DNA from: RGIG4608 sp045651165
GTDB lineage: Bacteria; Bacillota; Clostridia; Oscillospirales; CAG-272
Direction of reading: 5' to 3'
Assembly: GCA_045651165.1 (NCBI GenBank)
Contig: JAZRRX010000056.1
Span: forward strand, 4,242 to 68,241
Length of the DNA stretch: 64,000 nt
In this document: in pieces, positions 17,547-26,835 of the stretch
Layout: each line of letters opens with the position of its first letter
How positions within the stretch are numbered: the stretch's first letter is position 1
Translations under genes and position numbers: made by a program
Notes under the pieces: model-generated
Told to the model about the DNA's origin: nothing
Seen by the model: only the letters and a program-made list of their open reading frames with translations
The model's database searches: none

Positions 17547-17575
17547 TGGTAATTAAATTGATTTTGTAGTATAAT
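17547..17575 (+). promoter_or_regulatory. Candidate promoter of secA
   Basis: A perfect TATAAT (17570-17575) lies 31 bases before the secA ATG. The -35 region is weak (TGGTAA at 17547-17552, 17-base spacing). Confidence 0.5.
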
Positions 17576-17605
17576 AAGATGATATTTAGTTTTTCGGAGG
17601 AACAA

Positions 17606-20350
17606 ATGGGACTTTTTGATAAATTGTTCGGAACTTATAGCGAAAGAGAACTTAAAAAAATAGATAAATTGGTTTGTGAAGTTGAATCATTGGCAGACAA
17701 ATATAGCCAGATGACAGATGCTGAACTCTCGGGCATGACTCCAATTTTTAAAGATAGATTGGCAAATGGTGAGACCCTTGATGATATTTTGCCCGATGCA
17801 TTTGCTGCGGTAAGAGAAGCAGCTACGCGTGTTCTTGGTAAGCGTCCTTTCCGTGTGCAGATTATAGGTGGTATTATTCTACATCAAGGAAGAATTGCCG
17901 AAATGAAAACTGGTGAAGGTAAAACTCTTGTTGCAACTATGCCAGCATATCTTAATGCTCTCACAGGTGAGGGCGTTCATATCGTTACTGTAAATGACTA
18001 TCTTGCTTGTCGTGACAGTGAAGAAATGGGCAGAGTTTATGGCTTTATGGGGCTTAAAACCGGTATCGTGGTTCATGGTCAGAGTCCCGAACAAAAACAA
18101 GAAGCATATAAGGCTGATATTACGTACGGAACTAATAATGAATTTGGATTTGATTATCTTCGTGATAATATGGTTGTTTATAAGAATAATCTTGTTCAAA
18201 GAGGACATGCATTTGCCATCGTTGATGAGGTTGACTCGATTTTGATAGATGAAGCCAGAACACCCCTTATTATTTCGGGTGCGGGGGATCCTTCTACAGA
18301 TTTATATAGCAAAGCAGATGCAGTTGTTCGCAAATTTAAAAAGCTTGTTGTTAAGGAAATTGATAGCAAAGACGATAATGATGATGTTGATGCTGACTAT
18401 ATCGTTGACGAAAAGGCAAAAAATGCCGTTCTTACTCCTAAAGGTACAAAAAAGGTTGAAAAATTCTTTGGAATAGATAATCTTAGTGATTCTGAAAATA
18501 ATGAGATTGCTCATCATATTAATCAAGCAATTCGCGCGTATGGTACTATGCAACGTGATGTTGACTATGTAGTTAACGAGAATGGCGTTATGATTGTCGA
18601 TGCTTTTACAGGTCGTTTAATGCCTGGAAGAAGATATTCTAATGGTCTTCACCAAGCTATTGAAGCAAAAGAAAGAGTTCAGATACAAAAAGAAAATCAA
18701 ACCCTCGCTACTATTACATTCCAAAATTACTTTAGAATGTATAAAAAGCTTTCTGGTATGACGGGTACAGCTCTTACCGAAGATGCAGAATTTAGAGAAA
18801 TTTATACGCTTGACGTTGTTGAAATTCCTACTAATAAACCTATGATAAGAGTTGATTATAACGATGTACTTTATAAGACTATAAATGCTAAGTATAGAGC
18901 TATAGTTAATCAGGTAAAGAAATGCCACGCCAAAGGACAGCCTGTTCTTGTAGGTACTGTTTCTATTGATAAATCAGAGGCGCTTTCTAAACTTCTTGAT
19001 AGAGAGGGAATTAAGCACACCGTCCTTAATGCAAAGCTTCATGAAAAGGAAGCAGAAATAGTTGCACAGGCAGGAAAATTAGGGGCTGTAACAATTTCGA
19101 CTAATATGGCTGGTCGTGGTACGGATATTATGCTTGGTGGTAACTCTGAATTTATGGCAAAGAATGAAATGCGTAAACTTGGGTTTACAGACGAGCTTAT
19201 ATCTGTTGCTACAGGTACTGCTATTGTTGATGACGAAGAAATTATGAATGCTCGCAGAACATTTGCAGAGCTTAATAAGAAATATAAAAAGGAAATCGAA
19301 CCCGAAGCACAAAAGGTAAGGGAAGCAGGTGGACTTTATATACTTGGTTCTGAAAGACATGAATCACGTCGAATTGACAACCAGCTTCGTGGACGTTCAG
19401 GACGTCAAGGAGACCCCGGTGAATCGTGTTTCTTCTTATCTCTTGAAGATGATTTGATGCGTCTTTTCGGAGGAGAGAGAATGTACCTTATTGCCAATAG
19501 TCTAGGTATGTCTGATGATGATTGCCTTGATTTCAAAGCATTTTCAGGCATTATAGAATCTTCACAAAAGAAGGTTGAGGATATTAACTTTAAGCGCAGA
19601 AAGAACGTACTTGCTTATGATGATGTTATGAATAAGCAAAGAGAACTTATCTATAAGCAAAGACAAGATGTTCTTTATGGTATGGATATTTCTGATAAAA
19701 TAGCTAATATGATTGCACAGACCATTGAACAAAAGGTTAATGACTGTTATGATGAAGATGCTAAAACATTTGACATCAAGGGACTTGAAGCATATTGCAT
19801 ACCTCTTTTGAGAGAAAATTATCCTCTTATGGAAATTAGAGACATTATTTCTGATAGCAAAGCTAGTGAAAAGGATATCCAAAAGGTTATAGAACTTCTT
19901 TGCGATAATGCAAATAAGGTTTATAAAGAAAAAGAAGAATTGTTTGGTGCAGAAAATATGCGCGAGATAGAGCGTGCCATATTGCTTAGAAATGTTGACA
20001 GAAAGTGGATGGACCATATTGATGCTATGGATGATCTTAAGAGTAGCGTTGGACTTCAAGGCTATGCACAAAGAGATCCCGTTAACGAATATCGTTTCCG
20101 TGGTGCAGATATGTTTGACGAGCTTGTAAGTGATATAAGAGAAAATACTGCAAGAATGATACTTTGTCTTACAAAGAAAGCTCCTGACACTCAAAGAGTG
20201 CAAATTGCAAATCCAATTATGGCGTCTGCTTCAGGTGAGATTGCAAAGAAAATCATCACTGTTGCTAAATCTTCAAAGGTTGGAAGAAATGATCCTTGTC
20301 CATGTGGAAGTGGTAAAAAATATAAAAATTGTTGCGGAGCAAATAGATAA
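17606..20350 (+). CDS. secA: Preprotein translocase ATPase SecA
   Basis: SecA is the peripheral motor that pushes preproteins through SecYEG. The protein has 914 residues, slightly longer than Bacillus SecA. It begins MGLFDKLFGTYSEREL. Nucleotide-binding fold 1 has EMKTGEGKTLVA (Walker A) and VDEVDSILIDEARTPLIISG. The preprotein cross-linking domain and fold 2 follow (STNMAGRGTDIMLGG, GRSGRQGDPG). The C-terminal Zn and SecB-binding motif CPCGSGKKYKNCC is intact. The start ATG 17606 follows CGGAGG. An acidic insertion rich in Asp (KEIDSKDDNDDVDADY) near residue 260 accounts for part of the extra length. Confidence 0.96.
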   Translation: MGLFDKLFGTYSERELKKIDKLVCEVESLADKYSQMTDAELSGMTPIFKDRLANGETLDDILPDAFAAVREAATRVLGKRPFRVQIIGGIILHQGRIAEMKTGEGKTLVATMPAYLNALTGEGVHIVTVNDYLACRDSEEMGRVYGFMGLKTGIVVHGQSPEQKQEAYKADITYGTNNEFGFDYLRDNMVVYKNNLVQRGHAFAIVDEVDSILIDEARTPLIISGAGDPSTDLYSKADAVVRKFKKLVVKEIDSKDDNDDVDADYIVDEKAKNAVLTPKGTKKVEKFFGIDNLSDSENNEIAHHINQAIRAYGTMQRDVDYVVNENGVMIVDAFTGRLMPGRRYSNGLHQAIEAKERVQIQKENQTLATITFQNYFRMYKKLSGMTGTALTEDAEFREIYTLDVVEIPTNKPMIRVDYNDVLYKTINAKYRAIVNQVKKCHAKGQPVLVGTVSIDKSEALSKLLDREGIKHTVLNAKLHEKEAEIVAQAGKLGAVTISTNMAGRGTDIMLGGNSEFMAKNEMRKLGFTDELISVATGTAIVDDEEIMNARRTFAELNKKYKKEIEPEAQKVREAGGLYILGSERHESRRIDNQLRGRSGRQGDPGESCFFLSLEDDLMRLFGGERMYLIANSLGMSDDDCLDFKAFSGIIESSQKKVEDINFKRRKNVLAYDDVMNKQRELIYKQRQDVLYGMDISDKIANMIAQTIEQKVNDCYDEDAKTFDIKGLEAYCIPLLRENYPLMEIRDIISDSKASEKDIQKVIELLCDNANKVYKEKEELFGAENMREIERAILLRNVDRKWMDHIDAMDDLKSSVGLQGYAQRDPVNEYRFRGADMFDELVSDIRENTARMILCLTKKAPDTQRVQIANPIMASASGEIAKKIITVAKSSKVGRNDPCPCGSGKKYKNCCGANR

Positions 20351-20354
20351 ACTA

Positions 20355-20381
20355 AAAACGGTGGGCTTGTCCCACCGTTTT
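20355..20381. terminator. Bidirectional intrinsic terminator between secA and the lipoprotein gene
   Basis: AAAACGGTGGG and CCCACCGTTTT form an 11-bp stem with a 5-base loop. It lies between the convergent stops at 20350 and 20387, with A- and T-tracts usable on both strands. Confidence 0.88.
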
Positions 20382-20386
20382 ATTTA

Positions 20387-21412
20387 TTATTTTGTTATAT
20401 CACCATCGTTGCAATGTATTGTGTATGTGCTTATACCCATATCCCAATTTTTACCTTTTTCAATAGAATTCCATTCTTCCATTGTTCCATTGAAATATAT
20501 ATTGGTCAATAAGGTACAATCTTGAAAAGCACCATCCGAAATATTGGTTACAGATTTGTCCATATATACCGATTCTAATTTAGAACAATATGCAAAAGCA
20601 GAATTGCCAATTGTGGTTAAAGAATTTGGTAGAGATATTGTTTTTAGAGAATAACATTTAGAGAAAGCATAATCTTCTATGCTAGTGATATTAGTGCTTA
20701 AATGTATATTTTCAAGGTTTGCGCATTGATAAAATGCCTTCATTTTTATTGTGGTAATAGTTTCAGGTAAAACAATACTTTTTATATTACTTTTATATGA
20801 AAAGCAGAGTTCGTCAATAATTGTCACCTCAGAATTCTCGTAATTGCTTGGAATGATGATGTCTGCATCAGTACAATTTCCAAGTGAAAGTACAGTTCCG
20901 CTTTCTATATTTAATCCTGTAGATATATTAATTTGTTCAGTTCTAATAGATGTTGAACAATATATGCACAAAAAGTGTTTTTCATTATTTATTATTTTCC
21001 AATTTCCTTCTGTGTGAGAAAGAGCATTAATAGATTTTGTTTCGGTTAAAGTACATGTGGAGCAAGAACGCATTTCAGTGCCTTCAACACCACACTTTGC
21101 TTCGTTAATTACAGTCCACGCCGAAAGGTTGTGTGATAAAATGGCATGCTCGATTTTATCAGTAGCCCCACATTCACACGTTCTGTATTGGAGTCCTTTG
21201 GTGGTGCAGGTTGCGTTAGAGCTTGTTATCCATGCGCTCCAAGTGTGAGTATGATTTTCAAGTGATTGATTGTTTTGGACTTCGTTGCTATTGCCAGTAG
21301 TCGTTGTAATATTGTTTTTTGAACTTTTAGAGGAACATCCAGATAAAAGAACAATAAGTAACAATAAAACTAATATAGATAGGAATAGACAATATTTAAG
21401 TATATTTTTCAT
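20387..21412 (-). CDS. Lipoprotein with Cys/His modules and BspA-type leucine-rich repeats
   Basis: This is a predicted surface lipoprotein of 341 residues. A hydrophobic signal ends in the lipobox LLSGC (Cys26). A Ser/Thr/Asn-rich linker follows. Two and a half copies of a module then run from about residue 55 to 160; each has a His-x-His or SH start, an A(T/K)C segment and a closing C-x-C-G or C-x-x-C. About five BspA/TpLRR repeats follow (consensus around LPxxLTTIGxxAFxxC), and the tail reads FNGTMEEWNSI. Such proteins are common at the surface of gut Firmicutes and probably bind ligands or host and microbial surfaces; the exact target is unknown. The start at ATG 21412 follows GGAG. It is a single-gene unit with its own promoter. 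Confidence 0.8.
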   Translation of the reverse strand: MKNILKYCLFLSILVLLLLIVLLSGCSSKSSKNNITTTTGNSNEVQNNQSLENHTHTWSAWITSSNATCTTKGLQYRTCECGATDKIEHAILSHNLSAWTVINEAKCGVEGTEMRSCSTCTLTETKSINALSHTEGNWKIINNEKHFLCIYCSTSIRTEQINISTGLNIESGTVLSLGNCTDADIIIPSNYENSEVTIIDELCFSYKSNIKSIVLPETITTIKMKAFYQCANLENIHLSTNITSIEDYAFSKCYSLKTISLPNSLTTIGNSAFAYCSKLESVYMDKSVTNISDGAFQDCTLLTNIYFNGTMEEWNSIEKGKNWDMGISTYTIHCNDGDITK

Positions 21413-21443
21413 GCGAATTTTCTCCAATATTATTTATATCTAT

Positions 21444-21472
21444 ATAATATCACAAGTTGTCGAAATTTGCAA
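21444..21472 (-). promoter_or_regulatory. Promoter of the BspA-type lipoprotein gene
   Basis: On the minus strand TTGCAA (21472-21467), a 17-base spacer and TATTAT (21449-21444) lie 32 bases upstream of the start codon. Confidence 0.6.
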
Positions 21473-21477
21473 TAAAT

Positions 21478-21509
21478 AAAAGGCAGAAGAATCAAATTTT
21501 CTGCCTTTT
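21478..21509 (-). terminator. Intrinsic terminator of the ATP synthase operon
   Basis: AAAAGGCAGAA and TTCTGCCTTTT form an 11-bp stem with a 10-base loop, starting six bases after the atpC stop codon. The left A-tract becomes the U-run on the minus strand. Confidence 0.85.
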
Positions 21510-21514
21510 GCTTT

Positions 21515-21916
21515 TTATTTTAATTGTGCAACGTTAATTCTTGCCAAAGCTCTTTGCAATTTCAATTGTGCAACTTCAATTGCTTTGTTGTCCTTGGATG
21601 ATGCAAGAACGTCTTTTGCTTTTGATTGTGCAACACGAGCTCTTTCAATATCTATATCTTCAGCGAATTCAAATGTAGTGGCAACCAACTTTACTTCGTT
21701 TGATGAAACCATTACAAATCCACCTGAAACTGATGCAAATCTATCTTTTCCTGAGATTTTTATTCTTGCACGACCAATGCCTAAGGTTGTTATATAATCG
21801 ACATGACCTGCAAGAAATTCAACATCACCATCAATAGCATGAACTAACAGGCTTTCAACCATGCCCTCATAAGCAAGACCATCAGGAGTCAATATTTCAA
21901 GATGAAATTCTTTCAT
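21515..21916 (-). CDS. atpC: ATP synthase F1 epsilon subunit
   Basis: The epsilon subunit forms part of the F1 central stalk and inhibits ATP hydrolysis. The protein has 133 residues: an N-terminal beta-sandwich (FHLEILTPDGLAYEGMVESLLV, GDVEFLAGHVDYITTLGIG) and a two-helix C-terminal domain rich in Ala, Arg and Lys. The start at ATG 21916 follows AGGTGA by five bases; a nearby in-frame GTG has no Shine-Dalgarno at the right distance. It is the last gene of the operon, 14 bases after atpD. Confidence 0.93.
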   Translation of the reverse strand: MKEFHLEILTPDGLAYEGMVESLLVHAIDGDVEFLAGHVDYITTLGIGRARIKISGKDRFASVSGGFVMVSSNEVKLVATTFEFAEDIDIERARVAQSKAKDVLASSKDNKAIEVAQLKLQRALARINVAQLK

Positions 21917-21930
21917 ATATATCACCTATT

Positions 21931-23328
21931 TTACTGATTCAATGATTTTGCTTTTTCAACTGCTTCATCAATAGTTCCAACAAACAAGAATGCACTTTCG
22001 GGAAGGTTGTCGTGCTTACCATCAAGGATTTCACGGAAACCACGAATTGTTTCTTTTACAGGAACGTATTTTCCTTGCATACCAGTAAACTGTTCAGCAA
22101 CAGAGAAGGGCTGAGAAAGGAATCTTTGAATCTTTCTTGCACGGTTAACAACGAGCTTGTCTTCTTCTGAAAGCTCTTCCATACCCATGATTGCGATAAT
22201 GTCTTGGAGTTCCTTATATCTTTGAAGCATTTTTTGAACTTCACGCGCTACTTCATAGTGCTCAATACCAACCACCTCAGGAGAGAGGATTCTTGAAGTT
22301 GATTCAAGAGGGTCAACTGCAGGATAGATACCGAGTGAAGCAATACTACGAGAAAGAACTGTAGTTGCATCAAGGTGTGCAAATGTGGTTGCGGGAGCAG
22401 GGTCTGTAAGGTCATCCGCAGGAACGTAAACTGCCTGAACGGATGTGATTGAGCCACGTTTTGTAGATGTGATTCTTTCTTGGAGTGCACCCATTTCAGT
22501 AGCAAGTGTGGGCTGATAACCAACGGCTGAGGGCATTCTACCAAGAAGAGCAGAAACCTCAGAACCTGCCTGTGTAAATCTATAGATGTTATCAATAAAG
22601 AGAAGAACGTCCTGTCCTTCCTGGTCACGGAAATATTCCGCCATAGTAAGACCTGAAAGACCAACTCTCATTCTTGCTCCCGGAGGTTCATTCATCTGAC
22701 CGTAAACTAATGCGGTCTTAGAAAGTACTCCTGATTCTTTCATTTCATTATAGAGGTCGTTACCCTCTCTTGTACGCTCACCAACACCTGTGAATACGGA
22801 AATACCACCATGCTCTTTAGCAACGTTGTTGATAAGCTCCATAATAAGTACTGTTTTACCAACTCCAGCACCGCCGAAAAGACCAATTTTACCACCCTTT
22901 GTATATGGAGCAATAAGGTCAACAACTTTAATACCTGTTTCAAGTATTTCAGTTGCGCTTTCCTGCTCGGAATAGGAGGGAGGATCTCTATGAATACACC
23001 ACTTTTCAGTGTTTTCGGGAGCAGGGAGGTTATCAATAGGTTCACCAAGAAGATTGAATATTCTTCCGAGTGTTTCTTTACCTACGGGAACTGTAATGCC
23101 AGTTCCTGTATAAACTGCTTCCATACCCCTTGACATACCATCAGTTGAGGACATTGCAATGCATCTTACAACGTCATCACCGAGTTGGCTTGCCACTTCA
23201 CAGACAATTGTTTTTCCGTCATGCTCGATTTCAATAGCACCGAGTAGATCGGGGAGTTGTCCATTTTCAAACCTGATATCAAGTACAGGTCCGATAATCT
23301 GTATAACTTTGCCGATGTTCTTTTTCAT
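21931..23328 (-). CDS. atpD: ATP synthase F1 beta subunit
   Basis: This is the catalytic subunit of the F1 head, with 465 residues. The P-loop reads GGAGVGKTVLIMEL. The segment FTGVGERTREGNDLY carries the catalytic Glu, and LLFIDNIYRFTQAGSEVSALLGRMPSAVGYQPTLATEMG contains Walker B and the betaDELSEED-side contacts; MEELSEEDKLVV near the C-terminus is the lever motif. It is not a V/A-type subunit. It lies 34 bases after atpG, and AAGG elements precede its ATG. Confidence 0.97.
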   Translation of the reverse strand: MKKNIGKVIQIIGPVLDIRFENGQLPDLLGAIEIEHDGKTIVCEVASQLGDDVVRCIAMSSTDGMSRGMEAVYTGTGITVPVGKETLGRIFNLLGEPIDNLPAPENTEKWCIHRDPPSYSEQESATEILETGIKVVDLIAPYTKGGKIGLFGGAGVGKTVLIMELINNVAKEHGGISVFTGVGERTREGNDLYNEMKESGVLSKTALVYGQMNEPPGARMRVGLSGLTMAEYFRDQEGQDVLLFIDNIYRFTQAGSEVSALLGRMPSAVGYQPTLATEMGALQERITSTKRGSITSVQAVYVPADDLTDPAPATTFAHLDATTVLSRSIASLGIYPAVDPLESTSRILSPEVVGIEHYEVAREVQKMLQRYKELQDIIAIMGMEELSEEDKLVVNRARKIQRFLSQPFSVAEQFTGMQGKYVPVKETIRGFREILDGKHDNLPESAFLFVGTIDEAVEKAKSLNQ

Positions 23329-23362
23329 CTGCCTTAATTCCTTTCAAACTGTGTGCGCAAAA

Positions 23363-24199
23363 TTAAAGTGCTTCAGCGCCTGACACGATTTCTGTAATTT
23401 CTTGGGTTATAGCTGCCTGACGAGCTCTATTATAGTGGAGCATAAGAGTTCCGATTATTTCCTCAGCATTTTTGTTTGCTGAATTCATCGCCATTCTTCT
23501 TGCTCCTGATTCGGATGCTAAACTTTCACAAAGAGCAGAGTAGAGTACACCACCCACATATTGAGGAACTATAGTGTCCAAAATATCTTCGGGATTGCTA
23601 TCTGTTTCAAAATCTATTTGTTTTGAAGATTCTACTCTTTCTAATGGTAAAAGATTTTCATAAACTGGTCTTTGTGTCATCATAGAAACAAATTCTGTGA
23701 ATACTAGAATTACTTCACTATACTCACCGTTTATAAATCCGTCTGTTACAATTTTACCTAACGAGAGAATTGAACCTATGCTTTGCTCAGCTGCCTCTGC
23801 AAAAGAATCAGTCAATATGCTATAATTTCTATGTTTGGCATATTCTAAGGTTTTTTTACCGATTGGAAGCCAAATTGCTTCTTTATCTATGCTTAATTTT
23901 TCTACCAATCTAAATATATTGGCATTATATCCACCCGCAAGACCTCTATCTCCTGCAAAAACGATAAACAAAGTTTTATTGCTTCCATTTTTATCAAACC
24001 AAGGGAGCTCTTTGTCAGCAGATAAGGATACAATTTCGTCAATAGCATCGCCTAAAACCTGATAGAAGGGTCGTGTACGTTCAACAGTTTCTTTTGCACG
24101 GCGAAGCTTTGATGTTGCCACAAGCTCCATAGCTTTGGTAATCTGCATAGTGCCCTCAACACTTTTTATGCGGGCTTTTATGTCATTCATTCCTGCCAT
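23363..24199 (-). CDS. atpG: ATP synthase F1 gamma subunit
   Basis: Gamma is the rotating central shaft of F1. The protein has 278 residues and begins MAGMNDIKARIKSVEGTMQITKAMELVATSKLRRA, the conserved coiled-coil N-terminus. It ends MHYNRARQAAITQEITEIVSGAEAL, the C-terminal helix that sits inside the alpha3beta3 hexamer. The start is ATG 24199. An in-frame GTG nine bases upstream touches the Shine-Dalgarno AAAGGAA and is unlikely. It lies 25 bases after atpA. Confidence 0.95.
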   Translation of the reverse strand: MAGMNDIKARIKSVEGTMQITKAMELVATSKLRRAKETVERTRPFYQVLGDAIDEIVSLSADKELPWFDKNGSNKTLFIVFAGDRGLAGGYNANIFRLVEKLSIDKEAIWLPIGKKTLEYAKHRNYSILTDSFAEAAEQSIGSILSLGKIVTDGFINGEYSEVILVFTEFVSMMTQRPVYENLLPLERVESSKQIDFETDSNPEDILDTIVPQYVGGVLYSALCESLASESGARRMAMNSANKNAEEIIGTLMLHYNRARQAAITQEITEIVSGAEAL

Positions 24200-24224
24200 G
24201 CTATACACTTCCTTTCATAGATAA

Positions 24225-25733
24225 TTACTTAATAAATTTTTCCTTTACGGCAAGGATTGCTTCCTTGAGTTCCTTAGTTGTTTCGGATGTCAATTCACCT
24301 GTTTCACGAATGGAAGCAAGGAGGTTACCCTTAACTGCAGTAAGGTATTCAAACAATTCTTCTTCGAAACGATGAATATCAGTTACAGGGATTTCACGAA
24401 GCATATTGTTTACTACCGCGAAAATAATAGCTACTTGAAGTTCAACCGCAATGGGAGAATTTCTGTTTTGTTTAAGAACCTCAACTATTCTTGCACCTTG
24501 TTCAAGTCTTGCCTTTGTATCAGCGTCAAGATCTGAGCCGAACTGAGCAAATCCCTGAAGTTCACGGTATTGTGAATAAAGAAGTTTAAGAGTACCTGAA
24601 ACTTTTTTCATAGCTTTAATCTGCGCATTACCACCTACACGGGATACAGAGATACCTGGGTTAACCGCAGGTCTAACGCCGGAGTGGAAAAGTTCAGATT
24701 CAAGGAATATCTGACCGTCTGTAAAAGAAATAACGTTTGTGGGAATATAGGCAGAAACGTCACCTGCCTGTGTTTCAATGATTGGAAGAGCTGTAAGTGA
24801 ACCTCCACCACATTCAGGGGAAAGTCTTGCGGCTCTTTCAAGAAGTCTTGAGTGAAGATAGAAAACGTCACCGGGGTATGCTTCACGGCCCGGAGGTCTT
24901 CTGATAAGAAGGGAAAGTGCACGATATGCAACCGCATGTTTAGAAAGATCATCATAGATGATCAAAACATCACGACCTTTGTCCATAAAGTATTCACCCA
25001 TTGCACAGCCTGCATAAGGAGCAATATACTGAAGTGGAGCTGGGTCACTTGCATTAGCGGATACAACGATGGTGTAATCCATAGCACCAGCACGATAAAG
25101 TGTGTCAACTACAGTTGTTACAGTTGACTGCTTTTGACCTATGGCAACATAGATACAAATAACATCTTTGCCTTTTTGGTTAATTATAGTATCGGTTGCG
25201 ATAACAGTTTTACCTGTCTGTCTGTCACCGATAATAAGTTCTCTCTGACCTCTGCCGATGGGAATCATAGAGTCGATTGCCTTAATACCCGTCTGCAAGG
25301 GAACAGAAACTGATTTTCTTTCAATAATGCCGTAGGCACGTCTTTCAATAGGACTGAACTCTGTAATATCAATAGGGCCTTTACCGTCAATTGGCTGACC
25401 GAGAGCGTTAACTACTCTACCAATAAGCTTTTCGCCAACGGGAACAGAAACAACGCGTCCTGTACGTTTAACGATACTTCCTTCTTTGATACCAACGTCG
25501 TTACCAAGAAGAACACAGCTAACGAATGTTTCTTCAAGGTTAAGTGCCATACCATAAGAGCCATTTGAAAATTCAAGCAACTCATTGGCTTTGCACTTGT
25601 CAAGTCCGTGAACCTTTGAAATACCGTCACCAACAGATATTACATAGCCGATTTCGTCCTGCTCAGTTTTGCTTTCGTAGTGACGAATCTGCTCTTTTAT
25701 GATTTTTGAAATATCATCTATTCTTGACTGCAT
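24225..25733 (-). CDS. atpA: ATP synthase F1 alpha subunit
   Basis: This is the non-catalytic nucleotide-binding subunit of F1, with 502 residues. It has the N-terminal beta-barrel (VISVGDGISKVHGLDKCKANELL), the P-loop GDRQTGKTVIATD, VYVAIGQKQSTV-like segments, and the arginine finger region ISVSRVGGNAQ. The start is ATG 25733 after GGTG; this Shine-Dalgarno is weak, as is common for genes inside the atp operon. It lies 15 bases after atpH. Confidence 0.97.
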   Translation of the reverse strand: MQSRIDDISKIIKEQIRHYESKTEQDEIGYVISVGDGISKVHGLDKCKANELLEFSNGSYGMALNLEETFVSCVLLGNDVGIKEGSIVKRTGRVVSVPVGEKLIGRVVNALGQPIDGKGPIDITEFSPIERRAYGIIERKSVSVPLQTGIKAIDSMIPIGRGQRELIIGDRQTGKTVIATDTIINQKGKDVICIYVAIGQKQSTVTTVVDTLYRAGAMDYTIVVSANASDPAPLQYIAPYAGCAMGEYFMDKGRDVLIIYDDLSKHAVAYRALSLLIRRPPGREAYPGDVFYLHSRLLERAARLSPECGGGSLTALPIIETQAGDVSAYIPTNVISFTDGQIFLESELFHSGVRPAVNPGISVSRVGGNAQIKAMKKVSGTLKLLYSQYRELQGFAQFGSDLDADTKARLEQGARIVEVLKQNRNSPIAVELQVAIIFAVVNNMLREIPVTDIHRFEEELFEYLTAVKGNLLASIRETGELTSETTKELKEAILAVKEKFIK

Positions 25734-25748
25734 TTTTTCACCAACTTT

Positions 25749-26294
25749 TTAAATTACTAAATCTTTAAGACTCTTTTCAAATTTATCAAGTTTTGTTTTG
25801 ATAGAGCCATCTATTTGTATTCCAAGATAGCGGAGTTTCATACCACCAATTATCGAGGAATCAATGGTGTTTGTAACTACTATTTGTTTTCCAGTTACTT
25901 TTTCAAGCTTAAGTTGTAGTTTATTAAGCTGTTCTGCGCTTAAAGGAATAGCAGAAATTGCTTGGACACGCTCAATTCCATAATGTAGATCATATGCCGA
26001 CATATATGCAGTACGAATCTTGAAAATAAGATATACAAGTCGACGTTCTGCCAAAATTTTAACCATATTTACAAGATTTTTATTGAGAGTTCCAAAAGCC
26101 ATATCTACAAGCTTAACTCTTTCTTCACGAGAAAGGGAAGGAGTGTCAAGCAATTTGAGATAGTCAGGATTTATTTCTATTGACTCGCATAGAGCGTCAA
26201 AATCATTTTTTACATCATTAATTTCATCGAGCTCGTGTGCAAGCATAAAAAGCGCATCACCATAATTTTTAGCATTGCTGTCAATATACATCAT
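25749..26294 (-). CDS. atpH: ATP synthase F1 delta subunit
   Basis: Delta joins the peripheral stalk to the top of F1. The protein has 181 residues if started at ATG 26294. It has the typical six-helix N-terminal domain (KNYGDALFMLAHELDEINDVKNDFDAL) and the C-terminal segment IDSSIIGGMKLRYLGIQIDGSIKTKLDKFEKSL. The start lies one base after the atpF stop (TAATATG), so coupling is likely. Upstream TTG and GTG codons in frame overlap atpF and seem less likely. Confidence 0.92.
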   Translation of the reverse strand: MMYIDSNAKNYGDALFMLAHELDEINDVKNDFDALCESIEINPDYLKLLDTPSLSREERVKLVDMAFGTLNKNLVNMVKILAERRLVYLIFKIRTAYMSAYDLHYGIERVQAISAIPLSAEQLNKLQLKLEKVTGKQIVVTNTIDSSIIGGMKLRYLGIQIDGSIKTKLDKFEKSLKDLVI

Positions 26295-26295
26295 A

Positions 26296-26808
26296 TTAAT
26301 CACCAACGCTATCGATAAAGGAATCTATAAACTCGGAATGTTCCTTTTCTGAAACCTCGCGGCCAATAACAGCACTTGCGATTTCGATAGCCATTCCTGA
26401 AACCTCATCCTTCACCTCGCTAAGAGCGCGTTTCTTTTCAAGGTCAATTTGCTCTTGCGCGCGTTCATAAATTCTTGAAGCTTCTGCTTGAGCATCACGA
26501 AGAATCTCTTCTTCTTTAAGTTGAGCACGGCGAAGAGCATTTTTGAGGATTTCCTCACTTTCTTCATTCGCATTGTTTAACTTTTCTTCATAAGAGGACT
26601 TCATTTTATTAGCTTGTTTTTCGGCATTCTCAGCATTTTCATACATATCATCAAGCTCTTTTTGTCTTGAATCAATCATTTTTTTCATTGGCTTGAAAAG
26701 TATCTTTTTTAAGAACAAATACAGAATAAGTAGATTACACCATGCAAAAAGCATCGTCCAGACATTTACGCCTACAAACGATTCAAAAGCATCAAATACT
26801 ACCTTCAT
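26296..26808 (-). CDS. atpF: ATP synthase F0 b subunit
   Basis: Subunit b forms the peripheral stalk. The protein has 170 residues, with one N-terminal membrane helix (VNVWTMLFAWCNLLILYLFLKKILFKP) followed by a long charged coiled coil from about residue 35 to 150, rich in Glu, Lys, Ala and Gln. It has a single b gene, so the stalk should be a homodimer. AGGAG lies at good distance before ATG 26808. It abuts atpH with a one-base gap. Confidence 0.95.
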   Translation of the reverse strand: MKVVFDAFESFVGVNVWTMLFAWCNLLILYLFLKKILFKPMKKMIDSRQKELDDMYENAENAEKQANKMKSSYEEKLNNANEESEEILKNALRRAQLKEEEILRDAQAEASRIYERAQEQIDLEKKRALSEVKDEVSGMAIEIASAVIGREVSEKEHSEFIDSFIDSVGD

Positions 26809-26835
26809 TGTGTTCTCCTTATAAAAAATACAGAA

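Noticed and set aside
19562..20203. A 213-codon open frame on the minus strand
   Set aside because: It lies fully inside secA on the opposite strand and its product resembles no family; a shadow of the secA reading frame.
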